Shown here in pieces: positions 54,101 through 62,487 of a stretch of DNA of 64,000 nt (position 1 is the first letter of the stretch; each line of letters starts with the position of its first letter). Under the pieces are notes generated by a model that saw only the letters and a list, made by a program, of their open reading frames with translations, searched no databases and was not told the DNA's origin. Source of the stretch: Paenibacillus andongensis (lineage in GTDB: Bacteria; Bacillota; Bacilli; Paenibacillales; NBRC-103111); the NCBI RefSeq assembly GCF_025369935.1, contig NZ_CP104467.1, positions 769,501-833,500 of the forward strand, written 5' to 3'. The translations under genes were made by a program, and so were the position numbers.

Positions 54101-55292
54101 GAACATTCCGAACGAATATGCCCTCTACACCTTGCTGAGAATGCACTTCTCTACCTACTTTACTGTGCCTAAATTTCCGAAGATTACACGATTTGGAGAT
54201 ACAGGAAGCCTTAGAAACAGTGATTTAATTAAAGAATATATCCGTGAGCAAGGGACCCATGTGACGCGGAAACAGCTATTTGCCGAATTTGTGGTGAATA
54301 AAGGTTGGAAGTCGTTCACACTGGAAATTAATTTATCGACCGATTCTGAGATTATTCAAGTTGACCACGGATCTTACGGGTTGATTGAATTCTATGCCCA
54401 CCTGGATGAATCATCGCTAAAGCAAATTAGTAACAAAATCGAGAAACTTCTTATATATAATACTTCCATTGATGTAAAAAGGGTATTCGATGAGATGGAG
54501 TCGGAATGCCTCTCCTTGCATATTAACACCCCCTATTTACTTTATAGTCTGCTTAGGGAGTATTGCCAAGAACAATTCTCATGTCCACGAGCGCCTCATA
54601 TCGTTCAGAAAGGGATGGAGGAAGAAGAAATTTCCTTTACATCACTAATTGAAAACTATCTTCTGGATCGAGGAGAAGTCGTATCTCGGGAAGAAATACT
54701 GTATTGGCTGACGGAAGAAATAGGAACCTCCTCGTTCAAATTGGAGATGGCACTTCGGGAGTCAACGAAGATCTTCTATTACACCCGCGGACAGCAAGGA
54801 GAGTACATTCATGAGGATGTGCTTGGCTGGAATGATCCGTTCAAAGAGCGACTCCATCTGTGTATAAATGAGATGTTGGATAGGGCTTATATCTCATTTG
54901 TGAAACCATTTGTCATCATTGAAGAGGAGCTTAAGTCAGAATTCCTACCTGAACTGACTGGTGAACTACATTGGTCGCGGGATTTGCTGTTAGATTGTTT
55001 GAAAAGGGATGAAAGGTTCCTACTCCTGGGCTCCAAGGGGCATATTGTCTTGAAGAGAAAGAATCCTTCTTTTATTGAATCGAATACGGATTTCATTGCT
55101 TATGTGCTTCGCAAAGAGTTTGGGGGATCTGCTCCAGAGGCTAAATTGAGGAGAAAACTGAGAGAGTATGCGTTCTCGCATCATGGGGATCTTCTGCAAG
55201 AGACAGAGGCTCTGATGGATTCGGGAGCGGCGCCTTTTGGGTTAGTGGACGGGGTATTCAAGATTTATCTAAAGCCTTTGAATAATCCTTGA
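51120..55292 (+). CDS. 1390-residue fusion: DUF4145-like, helix-hairpin-helix, sigma-70 region 4-like, repeated winged helices
   Basis: The protein starts at ATG 51120 behind GTGAGGAG. The N-terminus (about 20-130) resembles the DUF4145/HsdR accessory domain (ARLFGEKFAKL, LDWLRVQGNKAAHE). A coiled-coil-like part (about 150-215) leads to a small domain (about 225-300) with DKRDAGGALWIVGG and PGWFLLGK. Two helix-hairpin-helix units (about 515-660; FEGMKGIGTNYL, MPSVGKGVVAKF) recall the RNA polymerase alpha C-terminal domain. A sigma-70 region 4.2-like helix-turn-helix follows (about 728-760: TLEECGQKYGLTRERIRQII). The rest holds repeated wHTH-like units (VTRKQLFAEFVV, VSREEILYWLTEE). No nuclease or ATPase motif was found. 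It looks like a large DNA- or transcription-directed defence protein; the function is unknown. Confidence 0.85.
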   Translation: MKAKEELFSFLQTEYQDLAELAASIERSVYADPHVVLVKARLFGEKFAKLVTKQEDINEVFDVKQADRIHKLFRLQVINDDIRNALDWLRVQGNKAAHETEYGTVELSLNAHRILYDLSSWLFEVYGDLDFKAPAYRLPIMERAGSIDKDEISALISQVLKSTLENTLMPSIQSTIRQMQEEVMRSSIASTVMQVENVKEIVQEAKNTKQFEVEAPKQIKIEDFDLIEYLKENKVEPIDKRDAGGALWIVGGWGLNKILFPLKERGIYFKFTPKGSGATKKKPGWFLLGKKETSTENEPNEIKQVNQVVESQIIIPAYLMQTKLEVYASGPVTELIGLCGIHYFKEINDEHLRTIYAKDQQKFYDIITHLWFLGSRFTGKLAGLLTLNHEENTITLHTAKPLSGEIRELLPASMAERFLHYGIHHISQLNHIPVPSLQWLMNAHYEEVFAKLKPYFYEDEQVIEEVEELEAEQEQVNSATPEVTVKQVCFSGEYVVITPEKSAFPINYETFKGCNKLVWYLQKNGMETIGDLPTELQAFEGMKGIGTNYLRKFFAELVRIVADGKMDASLFIKQETATADPSEGKRISFEQQYVDLPNTILDVKMDVRDFLTCPLLISRLAFNKLDTYGQLPGNLVELTRMPSVGKGVVAKFFEHLKLKLEKWHEEQLELERTSLIPQDELENHYFQQFATSIEDMITSDTICQQLDIEPRTLDILLERFQSVQNGKRFTLEECGQKYGLTRERIRQIIKKTVLKIALRGNNWIAMLKERLEEQKGFVLNQVLGSENFSDHLIIEALENEGIYLFYGRNVFSTVSKAELAALEKELDSWLDRQCNGRLLDETQLNEMLSLRSNETGITAEVIRFIVEQFFTQTASGQFILANYSKVDLVTIVMLQYPEGVEIYKNASELLDKGNQIVPHSFQKDRDFNSVVTRDEQSDKFYLWGRGVYIHHSFVQPDMDVLEKVAKEIALQLENQRTISVGGVYRIFEAELKERNIPNEYALYTLLRMHFSTYFTVPKFPKITRFGDTGSLRNSDLIKEYIREQGTHVTRKQLFAEFVVNKGWKSFTLEINLSTDSEIIQVDHGSYGLIEFYAHLDESSLKQISNKIEKLLIYNTSIDVKRVFDEMESECLSLHINTPYLLYSLLREYCQEQFSCPRAPHIVQKGMEEEEISFTSLIENYLLDRGEVVSREEILYWLTEEIGTSSFKLEMALRESTKIFYYTRGQQGEYIHEDVLGWNDPFKERLHLCINEMLDRAYISFVKPFVIIEEELKSEFLPELTGELHWSRDLLLDCLKRDERFLLLGSKGHIVLKRKNPSFIESNTDFIAYVLRKEFGGSAPEAKLRRKLREYAFSHHGDLLQETEALMDSGAAPFGLVDGVFKIYLKPLNNP

Positions 55293-55432
55293 AATCGCAG
55301 TAAGGACAATATAATTAGAAAATCATAATAGTGTGAGTCTAGGATCTGAGGAATATCTTTAAAATGGTTGAAAAGTTGAGTGTTACGAAATAAAACTATC
55401 AAATAAGATAATCGAAAGAAGGATAACCAAAA

Positions 55433-57208
55433 ATGTCCGATATCTACTCAAGCCAACAAACAGCAGTGAACATTTCAGAAAAGTCAACCATGATTTGGAA
55501 TAATGCAAACCATTTGGTAGGGCTATATAAACCCCACGAATATGGCAAGGTTGTTTTACCTATGACGGTTATCAAGCGGTTTCACGATACTCTTTTACCA
55601 ACAAGAGAAAAAGTGCTTGAAACCTATGAGAAGGTTAAAAACTTTGAAGTTAAAGATGGTTTTTTAGAGTCTGCTTCTGGGTTAAGCTTTTATAATACAA
55701 GTCCCTTTACTTTTGAGTCTCTCTTGGCGGACTCTTCTCATATTGAAGATAATTTTCGTGCATACATCAATGGTTTTTCTGATAATGTTCAAGATGTGCT
55801 TGCTCACTTTGAATTTGATAAGGAAATCACAAAGCTTGCGAATAATAATATTCTTTTCTATATAATTCAAGAGTTTAATAAAAAATCAAGCTACCTTGGT
55901 GCAGACCTTATCACCGCAGTTGACATGGGTTACATATTTGAAGATTTGATAAAAACCTTTTCAGAGTCCTACAACGAGGAAGCAGGAGCGCATTTTACAA
56001 GCCGTGATATTATCTATCTAATGACAGACCTTTTAATCTGTGATGAAAAAGATGCTCTTGTACAAAATGGCGTTGTTAAGACTGTGTATGATCAAACAAT
56101 GGGTACTTCCCAGATGCTTGGTTGTATGGAAGAACGCCTTCGTGCTTTAGATGCTGATGCAGAAATTCGTAGTTTTGGGCAGGAGTTTAACCCTGAAACA
56201 TACGCTATTGCAAAGGCTGATATGATTATCAAAGGTGGTAGTGCTGACAATATGAAATTTGGAGACACTCTCTCTGATGATAAGTTTTCTGGATACACCT
56301 TTGACTACTGTATTTCAAACCCACCTTTTGGTATTGACTGGAAACGTGAAGAAGCCGCTGTTAAAGCAGAAAACAAGCTTGGAGACAAAGGCAGATTTGG
56401 TGCAGGACTACCCAAAATATCAGATGGTCAAATGCTATTTATGCTAAATGGTGTAAGCAAGCTAAAGGACACAGGCAAGATGGCGATTATCCAAAACGGC
56501 TCACCACTATTTTCTGGTGCTGCTGGCTCTGGTGAAAGCGAAATTAGAAGATATTTAATTGAGAATGACTGGCTTGATGCTATTATTCAGCTATCTACCG
56601 ATGCTTTTTACAATACGGGCATTGCAACCTATGTTTGGATGATTACAAAAAACAAGCCTTCACACAGAGAAGGTAAAGTGCAACTTATTGATGCTTCTAA
56701 CATGTACGAGCAAAGAAGAAAAGCAATTGGTAATAAGAGAAATGATATAACAGATGTTTGCAGAGATATTATCGTACAGGCGTACGGTGAAAATCAAAAT
56801 AAGATATACACAATTGGCGATAAAACCTGTGAATCTAAAATAATTGAAAATATTAACTTTGGGTTTAACAAGATAACTATTGAAAGCCCATTACTTGACG
56901 AAAACGGCAAGCCAGTTATGAAGGCTAAAAAGAAAGTTCCAGATACTTCGAAACGAGATACAGAAAATGTGCCACTAACGGAGGATATAGATGTTTACTT
57001 TGAAAGAGAAGTAAAGCCTTTTAATCCTGATGCATGGATTGACAAAAGTAAAACAACCGTTGGGTATGAAATTCCATTTACAAGATATTTTTATAAGTAT
57101 GTTTCCACAGAAAAAAGCGAGGATATAGCAAATAGAATAAGCAAACTTGAACAAAGCATTTCTTCTTCCCTTGAAAGGCTGTTTTCAAAGGGCGGTGACA
57201 TAAAATGA
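55433..57208 (+). CDS. hsdM: Type I restriction-modification DNA methyltransferase subunit (HsdM)
   Basis: The 591-residue protein starts at ATG 55433 behind AGAAGG. It has an HsdM N-terminal helical domain (about 15-150) and an adenine methyltransferase fold. The S-adenosylmethionine motif reads VYDQTMGTSQMLGC, a variant seen in one HsdM subgroup, and the catalytic motif NPPFGIDWK lies at about residue 296. It methylates adenine in the site read by HsdS. Its AT-rich codon use differs from the AddA/AddB-like genes, pointing to a separate transfer event. The hsdS start overlaps its stop by four bases. Confidence 0.95.
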   Translation: MSDIYSSQQTAVNISEKSTMIWNNANHLVGLYKPHEYGKVVLPMTVIKRFHDTLLPTREKVLETYEKVKNFEVKDGFLESASGLSFYNTSPFTFESLLADSSHIEDNFRAYINGFSDNVQDVLAHFEFDKEITKLANNNILFYIIQEFNKKSSYLGADLITAVDMGYIFEDLIKTFSESYNEEAGAHFTSRDIIYLMTDLLICDEKDALVQNGVVKTVYDQTMGTSQMLGCMEERLRALDADAEIRSFGQEFNPETYAIAKADMIIKGGSADNMKFGDTLSDDKFSGYTFDYCISNPPFGIDWKREEAAVKAENKLGDKGRFGAGLPKISDGQMLFMLNGVSKLKDTGKMAIIQNGSPLFSGAAGSGESEIRRYLIENDWLDAIIQLSTDAFYNTGIATYVWMITKNKPSHREGKVQLIDASNMYEQRRKAIGNKRNDITDVCRDIIVQAYGENQNKIYTIGDKTCESKIIENINFGFNKITIESPLLDENGKPVMKAKKKVPDTSKRDTENVPLTEDIDVYFEREVKPFNPDAWIDKSKTTVGYEIPFTRYFYKYVSTEKSEDIANRISKLEQSISSSLERLFSKGGDIK

Positions 57209-58488
57209 GTCGAGAGATGAAAGACAGTGGTGTTGAATGGATTGGAGAGATACCAAGCCATTGGGGAATTAATATGCTAACTCAATTGTTCAACGAAGTA
57301 AAATGCAAGAATGATAATATGCAAGAAACAAATTTGTTGTCTTTGAGCTACGGAAAGATAAAACAAAGAAACATTAATGCAACTGGCGGTTTGCTTCCAG
57401 AAAACTTTTCGGGCTATAACATTATAGAAGCAAATGATATTGTGCTTAGATTAACTGATTTGCAAAATGACCGTACTAGTTTGAGAGTAGGTTTATCAAC
57501 CCAAAGAGGTATTATTACTTCTGCCTATATTACATTACGAAACGTAAGCGATGCTAATCCTAAATATTTGTATTATTATCTTCATAGTTTTGATATTCGC
57601 AAAGGTTTTTATGGTATGGGCTCTGGTGTAAGGCAAGGATTAACTTTTGATGGAATTAAGTATATGAAGATTGTTTTACCACCAATAAAAGAACAACAAG
57701 CCATAGCCCATTACCTAGACCAAAAATGCACTGAAATTGATAGTATTATTCAAAACACAAGGACATCAATTGAAGAGTACAAGATGTATAAGCAATCGGT
57801 TATCACAGAAGTGGTTACCAAAGGCTTAAATCCTAATGAACTAATGAAAGACAGCGGTGAAGCATGGATTGGCGAGATACCAGAACATTGGGAAGTATGT
57901 AGATTGAAATTAGTTGCCAATATAGTTAGAGGCGGTTCTCCTAGACCAGCAGGAGATTTAAGATATTATGACGGTAATATACCTTTTATGAAAATTAGTG
58001 ACATTACAAAAGATGATGAAATTTATGTTAATTCTTGTGTTGCAAGCATAAAAGAAGCTGGGTTATCTAACACACGGATGGTAAACAGCGGAACATTATT
58101 ATTAACTAATAGTGGGGCAACATTGGGTGTTCCTAAAATAACTACTTTTGATACTACTTTTAATGATGGAATTGCAGCATTTTTAGATGTTAAGGAAACT
58201 ATAAACTTGCTATTTATGTATTACTCGTTGAAAGCAAAAACAAAATGGTTTTTGCAAGTTGCTTCTATGGGACAAGGGCAACCAAATTTGAATACAGATA
58301 TTATTGGAAATACAACTTTTGTTTATCCTACGTCGTTAAATGAACAACAAACAATCTGTGATTATCTCGATGCCAAATGCACTGAAATTGACAATTTAAT
58401 AACTCAAAAACATCAGATAATTTCAGAACTCGAAACGTATAAAAAATCCCTAATATGCGAATGTGTAACTGGCAAAAAGGAGGTGTAA
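57205..58488 (+). CDS. hsdS: Type I restriction-modification specificity subunit (HsdS)
   Basis: The 427-residue protein has the classical two-repeat layout. Each half starts with DSGxxWIGEIPxHW (about residues 6 and 216) and ends with a coiled coil (IKEQQAIAHYLDQKCTEID and LNEQQTICDYLDAKCTEID). The two target recognition domains differ, so the site is expected to be bipartite with two different halves. It guides both the methyltransferase and the restriction subunit. Only one hsdS copy is present and no invertase or partial hsdS is near, so phase-variable shuffling is not indicated. Confidence 0.95.
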   Translation: MSREMKDSGVEWIGEIPSHWGINMLTQLFNEVKCKNDNMQETNLLSLSYGKIKQRNINATGGLLPENFSGYNIIEANDIVLRLTDLQNDRTSLRVGLSTQRGIITSAYITLRNVSDANPKYLYYYLHSFDIRKGFYGMGSGVRQGLTFDGIKYMKIVLPPIKEQQAIAHYLDQKCTEIDSIIQNTRTSIEEYKMYKQSVITEVVTKGLNPNELMKDSGEAWIGEIPEHWEVCRLKLVANIVRGGSPRPAGDLRYYDGNIPFMKISDITKDDEIYVNSCVASIKEAGLSNTRMVNSGTLLLTNSGATLGVPKITTFDTTFNDGIAAFLDVKETINLLFMYYSLKAKTKWFLQVASMGQGQPNLNTDIIGNTTFVYPTSLNEQQTICDYLDAKCTEIDNLITQKHQIISELETYKKSLICECVTGKKEV

Positions 58489-58492
58489 ATAG

Positions 58493-61400
58493 ATGCAGGA
58501 CAATGAAAAACGCTTTGAACAGGATATAGAGAGTTTTTTGCTTTCCCCTATGGGAGGTTACATCAAAGGCGATCTTAAAACATATAACCGTGACAAAGCT
58601 ATTGATATGGATAAGCTCGTTACCTTTCTTTCCTCTTCGCAATCAAAAGAGTGGGAACGCCAAGTTAAGCGTGATGGAGCAGACGCAGAGGCTCGGCTTT
58701 ATCGCTGTTTACAAACCAATATTGATAGTGAAGGTTTAATCTCAGTATTAAGGCACGGCATCATTGACCGCGGCATCAAGTTTAAACTTGCCTTTTTTAG
58801 ACCAGAAACAAGCCTGAATACTGACGTAGTAAAACAATATAACGAAAATATTCTAACTTGTACACGCCAGTTTAAATATTCCACACAAAATGAAAATTCT
58901 ATTGATATGGTACTATCCCTTAATGGAATCCCAGTTGTTGCAATAGAGTTGAAAAATCAACTTAAAGGACAATCGGTCGACAATGCCAAAAGGCAGTTTA
59001 TGTATGACCGTGATCCAAAAGAGTTCATTTTTGGTTTTAATAACAGGCTACTTGTATACTTTGCTGTTGACCTTTATGAAATTGCAATGACAACTGAGCT
59101 AAAGGGCAAGGATACTTACTTTTTACCGTTTAATCAAGGCTCTAGTGGTGCAGGTGAAGTTGGTGGTGCAGGCAACCCAGCAGGCAATGGTAAAGGCTAT
59201 GTTACCTCTTATTTATGGGAAAAGGTTTTACAAAAAGACACCTTGCTTGACATATTACAAAGATATATACATTTAGATATTTCGGAATCAACCGAAAAAG
59301 TAAATGGCAAACGAAAGACAAAGACAAGCAAGAAAATAATTTTCCCTCGTTATCATCAGCTTGATGTTGTAACAAAACTTATATCAGATGTAAAAGTAAA
59401 TAGTAGCGGAAAGAATTATTTGATTCAGCATTCAGCAGGTTCTGGTAAGAGTAATTCTATCGCATGGCTTGCTTATCGCTTATCAACCCTACATGATAAG
59501 GACAATAACAGCGTATTTACTTCTGTAATCGTTGTAACAGACCGCCGTGTGCTTGATAATCAGCTTCAAAACACAATATCAGGCTTTGACCATATAGAAG
59601 GTATTGTTGAAACTATTGACGATAAGAAAACCTCAAAAGACTTACGTGATGCTATAAACGATGGCAAGAAAATTATTATCACAACACTTCAAAAGTTCCC
59701 AGTAATCTATGAAGAAATAGACGATAACAAAGGTAGAAGATTTGCTATCATTGTTGACGAAGCTCATTCTTCTCAAACTGGTAATAGTGCTAAGAAATTA
59801 AAAGCAGCTTTGGCAGATGTGGAAGAAGCCTTAAAAGAATATGCCGAGATTGAAAACGCAGCAGAGTCCGAAGTTGAAGATATGGAAGATAACCTTGTAA
59901 AAGAGTTAATCACCCACGGACGACACAAGAATTTATCGTTCTTTGCTTTTACAGCAACCCCAAAAGAGAAAACCCTTGAAATGTTTGGTCAAAAGCAAGA
60001 TGATGGCACTTTCCGTGCTTTTCATATTTACAGTATGCGACAAGCGATTGAAGAAGAATTTATACTTGATGTGCTTAAAAACTATATGACTTACAAGACC
60101 TGCTATAAAATTGCAAAGAATACAGAAGAAAACCCAGAAGTACCAACCACAAAGGCGGTAAAGGCAGTTCGCCGTTATCAGGAGTTGCACCCACATAATT
60201 TGCAACAAAAAACAGCGGTAATGGTAGAGCAGTTTAGAGAAATAACAAAAAATAAAATTGGTGGTAATGCTAAGGCTATGGTGGTTACAGCATCTCGTCT
60301 TCATGCTGTGCGTTATTATCACGAGTTTAAGCGTTATGTCGAAAAAAATAAGTATGATGACATTGATATTCTAATCGCTTTTTCAGGCGTCATAAATGAC
60401 CTTAACGATTACGGCGACGCAGAGGCCTATACAGAAGAAGGTATGAATAAGCGAGAAGACGGCTCAACCATTAAAGAGAAGCAATTGCCAGAAGAATTTC
60501 ATCACGATTTTAATTGTCTAATTGTTGCAGAAAAGTATCAGACAGGGTTTGATGAACCTTTGCTGCATACAATGTTTATTGATAAAAAACTTGATGGCGT
60601 AAAAGCTGTTCAAACACTATCAAGGCTAAATCGCACTTGCCGTGGTAAAGAGGATACATTTATTTTGGACTTTGTAAACTCCACAGAGGATATGAAAAAA
60701 TCGTTCTCTCGTTTTTATGAAGCTACCATACTAAATGAAGAAATAAATATCAACCTAATTTATCAGGCACAGAGTTTATTACGTAAATTTAAGCTATACA
60801 ACGATGCTGACATAGAAAATTTCATTAAGATTTATTACAAGGATGGACAGCAGACAGATAAAGACCTTGGCAAAATGACAGCTTTATTGAAGCCTGTGGT
60901 TGAAAGATACAATAATCTTGATGCAGAAGGTCGTTATGAATACCGCATGACCATTAGAAACTTTAACAAGTGGTATTCTTATATTGCACAAATTATAAGA
61001 ATGTTTGACAAGAGCCTTCAAAAGGAATTTGCCTTTACTTCATATCTTGCTAACTTGCTACCAAAAGAAAATGACAAGAAAGTTGATTTAGAAGACAAGC
61101 TGCGCTTAGAGTTTTATAAGCTTGAGGAAACTTTCAAAGGTGATATTGTTCTTGAAACCAATTCGACCTATCAAACACTCATAAATCCAAAAAAATTCGT
61201 TCCAGAATCTATAATTGTAAGTGATGATGAGCTTTTGGACAATATTATTAAAAAGATTAATGAACGTTTTAATGGTGTGTTTACAGAGGGTGATAAGGTT
61301 ATCGTAGAAACAATTTATAATAGGGTTGTAAAAGACAACAATAAGCTTAAAACCTATGCCAAAAATAATGATGCAGAAGTGTTTGAACGAAGCATCTTCC

Positions 61401-61546
61401 CTGAAATCTTTAAAAAGATTGCACAGGAATGCTATATGGATTCTATGACCTCATTCTCCAAGCTTTTTGAAGATAAGAAGTTTTATAATTCTGTAATGGA
61501 AGAAATCGCAAGGGAATCTTATAAGGATTTGAGAAGTGCAAAGTAG
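58493..61546 (+). CDS. hsdR: Type I restriction subunit (HsdR)
   Basis: The 1017-residue protein starts at ATG 58493 behind AAAGGAGGTG. The N-terminal PD-(D/E)XK nuclease (about 137-156) shows DMVLSLNGIPVVAIELKNQL, exactly at the D and E-x-K spacing. A superfamily 2 translocase follows, with Walker A HSAGSGKSNSIAW (about 315), the DEAH box IIVDEAHSSQTG (about 420), FAFTATPKEK and EKYQTGFDEP and QTLSRLNR. It pumps unmodified DNA and cleaves at a distance in complex with HsdM and HsdS. It ends the operon, four bases after hsdS. Confidence 0.95.
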   Translation: MQDNEKRFEQDIESFLLSPMGGYIKGDLKTYNRDKAIDMDKLVTFLSSSQSKEWERQVKRDGADAEARLYRCLQTNIDSEGLISVLRHGIIDRGIKFKLAFFRPETSLNTDVVKQYNENILTCTRQFKYSTQNENSIDMVLSLNGIPVVAIELKNQLKGQSVDNAKRQFMYDRDPKEFIFGFNNRLLVYFAVDLYEIAMTTELKGKDTYFLPFNQGSSGAGEVGGAGNPAGNGKGYVTSYLWEKVLQKDTLLDILQRYIHLDISESTEKVNGKRKTKTSKKIIFPRYHQLDVVTKLISDVKVNSSGKNYLIQHSAGSGKSNSIAWLAYRLSTLHDKDNNSVFTSVIVVTDRRVLDNQLQNTISGFDHIEGIVETIDDKKTSKDLRDAINDGKKIIITTLQKFPVIYEEIDDNKGRRFAIIVDEAHSSQTGNSAKKLKAALADVEEALKEYAEIENAAESEVEDMEDNLVKELITHGRHKNLSFFAFTATPKEKTLEMFGQKQDDGTFRAFHIYSMRQAIEEEFILDVLKNYMTYKTCYKIAKNTEENPEVPTTKAVKAVRRYQELHPHNLQQKTAVMVEQFREITKNKIGGNAKAMVVTASRLHAVRYYHEFKRYVEKNKYDDIDILIAFSGVINDLNDYGDAEAYTEEGMNKREDGSTIKEKQLPEEFHHDFNCLIVAEKYQTGFDEPLLHTMFIDKKLDGVKAVQTLSRLNRTCRGKEDTFILDFVNSTEDMKKSFSRFYEATILNEEININLIYQAQSLLRKFKLYNDADIENFIKIYYKDGQQTDKDLGKMTALLKPVVERYNNLDAEGRYEYRMTIRNFNKWYSYIAQIIRMFDKSLQKEFAFTSYLANLLPKENDKKVDLEDKLRLEFYKLEETFKGDIVLETNSTYQTLINPKKFVPESIIVSDDELLDNIIKKINERFNGVFTEGDKVIVETIYNRVVKDNNKLKTYAKNNDAEVFERSIFPEIFKKIAQECYMDSMTSFSKLFEDKKFYNSVMEEIARESYKDLRSAK

Positions 61547-61633
61547 GAAACAAATGAGTGGTTTGAACTTCCAAGATACATTAATAGAGTGATGAGCTAC
61601 CACACACGTTTACGTAGTTTCATAAGGAGAGTT

Positions 61634-62434
61634 ATGTCTAGGCTATATTTGTTAAGTCTTATAATTCTATTAATTTTCTGTGCTGCGTGCGCTAATGAAG
61701 AACATGCGTTATCCACTATCAGAGATAGGCAACTTAGTATGACATCTGTTGGTCCAGAAACAAAGGTATCAACATCTGACAAACCAAATACATTTAAAAT
61801 CCATAATGATATTAGTGAGAGTCATTTCGACAAGGAACATCATATAGATGTCCCCGTTATGTCCCAGTATCCTGAGTACGTAAATGGCTGCGAGATTACG
61901 AGCTTGGCCATGCTATCTACTTATCTGAAACTCCCATATGACAGGCAGGATCTTATCAATATGTTAGCTAAGGATGTGACTCCACGTCAGGGTGGTCAAG
62001 ACGGTTCAATTGATGTATGGGGAGATCCAAACCAAGGCTTTGTTGGCGATATTACTGGAAGTGATATGGGCTATGGGGTATATCATAAGCCTATAAGAGA
62101 TTTACTTGCACATATTTATAATGACCACGCACTTGATATGACTGGGAATGAATTTAGTGAGGTTGAGAAACAAGTTGCACTCGACCATCCCGTTATCATT
62201 TGGACAACATCAAACTTCACTCCTTCAAATGAATGGGTTGAATGGAAGGCCAAAGATGGCAGCACAATTCATGCTACTTTTGAAGAACACGCTGTTCTGC
62301 TAGTAGGTTATGACGAAGAAAATGTGTACGTGAATAACCCGCTCAACGGGAAAAAAGCAGAGAAAATAGCAAAGCAGCCATTCATTGAAAGCTGGAAGCA
62401 GCTAGGGAAACAGGCTGTTACCTATGTCCCCTGA
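61634..62434 (+). CDS. C39-like peptidase lipoprotein
   Basis: I chose ATG 61634 because AAGGAG lies five bases upstream. The 266-residue product starts with a lipoprotein signal peptide and lipobox FCAAC (Cys19). The body is a C39-like papain-fold domain: IDVPVMSQYPEYVNGCEITS carries the catalytic Cys, FEEHAVLLVGYD the His and YVNNPL the Asn/Asp position. Related proteins are secreted or surface cysteine peptidases of Bacillota. It sits between the type I system and the ZorA-like gene; it may be unrelated to defence, and no other cell-wall gene is near. Confidence 0.88.
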   Translation: MSRLYLLSLIILLIFCAACANEEHALSTIRDRQLSMTSVGPETKVSTSDKPNTFKIHNDISESHFDKEHHIDVPVMSQYPEYVNGCEITSLAMLSTYLKLPYDRQDLINMLAKDVTPRQGGQDGSIDVWGDPNQGFVGDITGSDMGYGVYHKPIRDLLAHIYNDHALDMTGNEFSEVEKQVALDHPVIIWTTSNFTPSNEWVEWKAKDGSTIHATFEEHAVLLVGYDEENVYVNNPLNGKKAEKIAKQPFIESWKQLGKQAVTYVP

Positions 62435-62487
62435 CGACAAATTCGGGGGATGTTTCACTTTATAATCACTTTATGGAGGGCTTCGTT

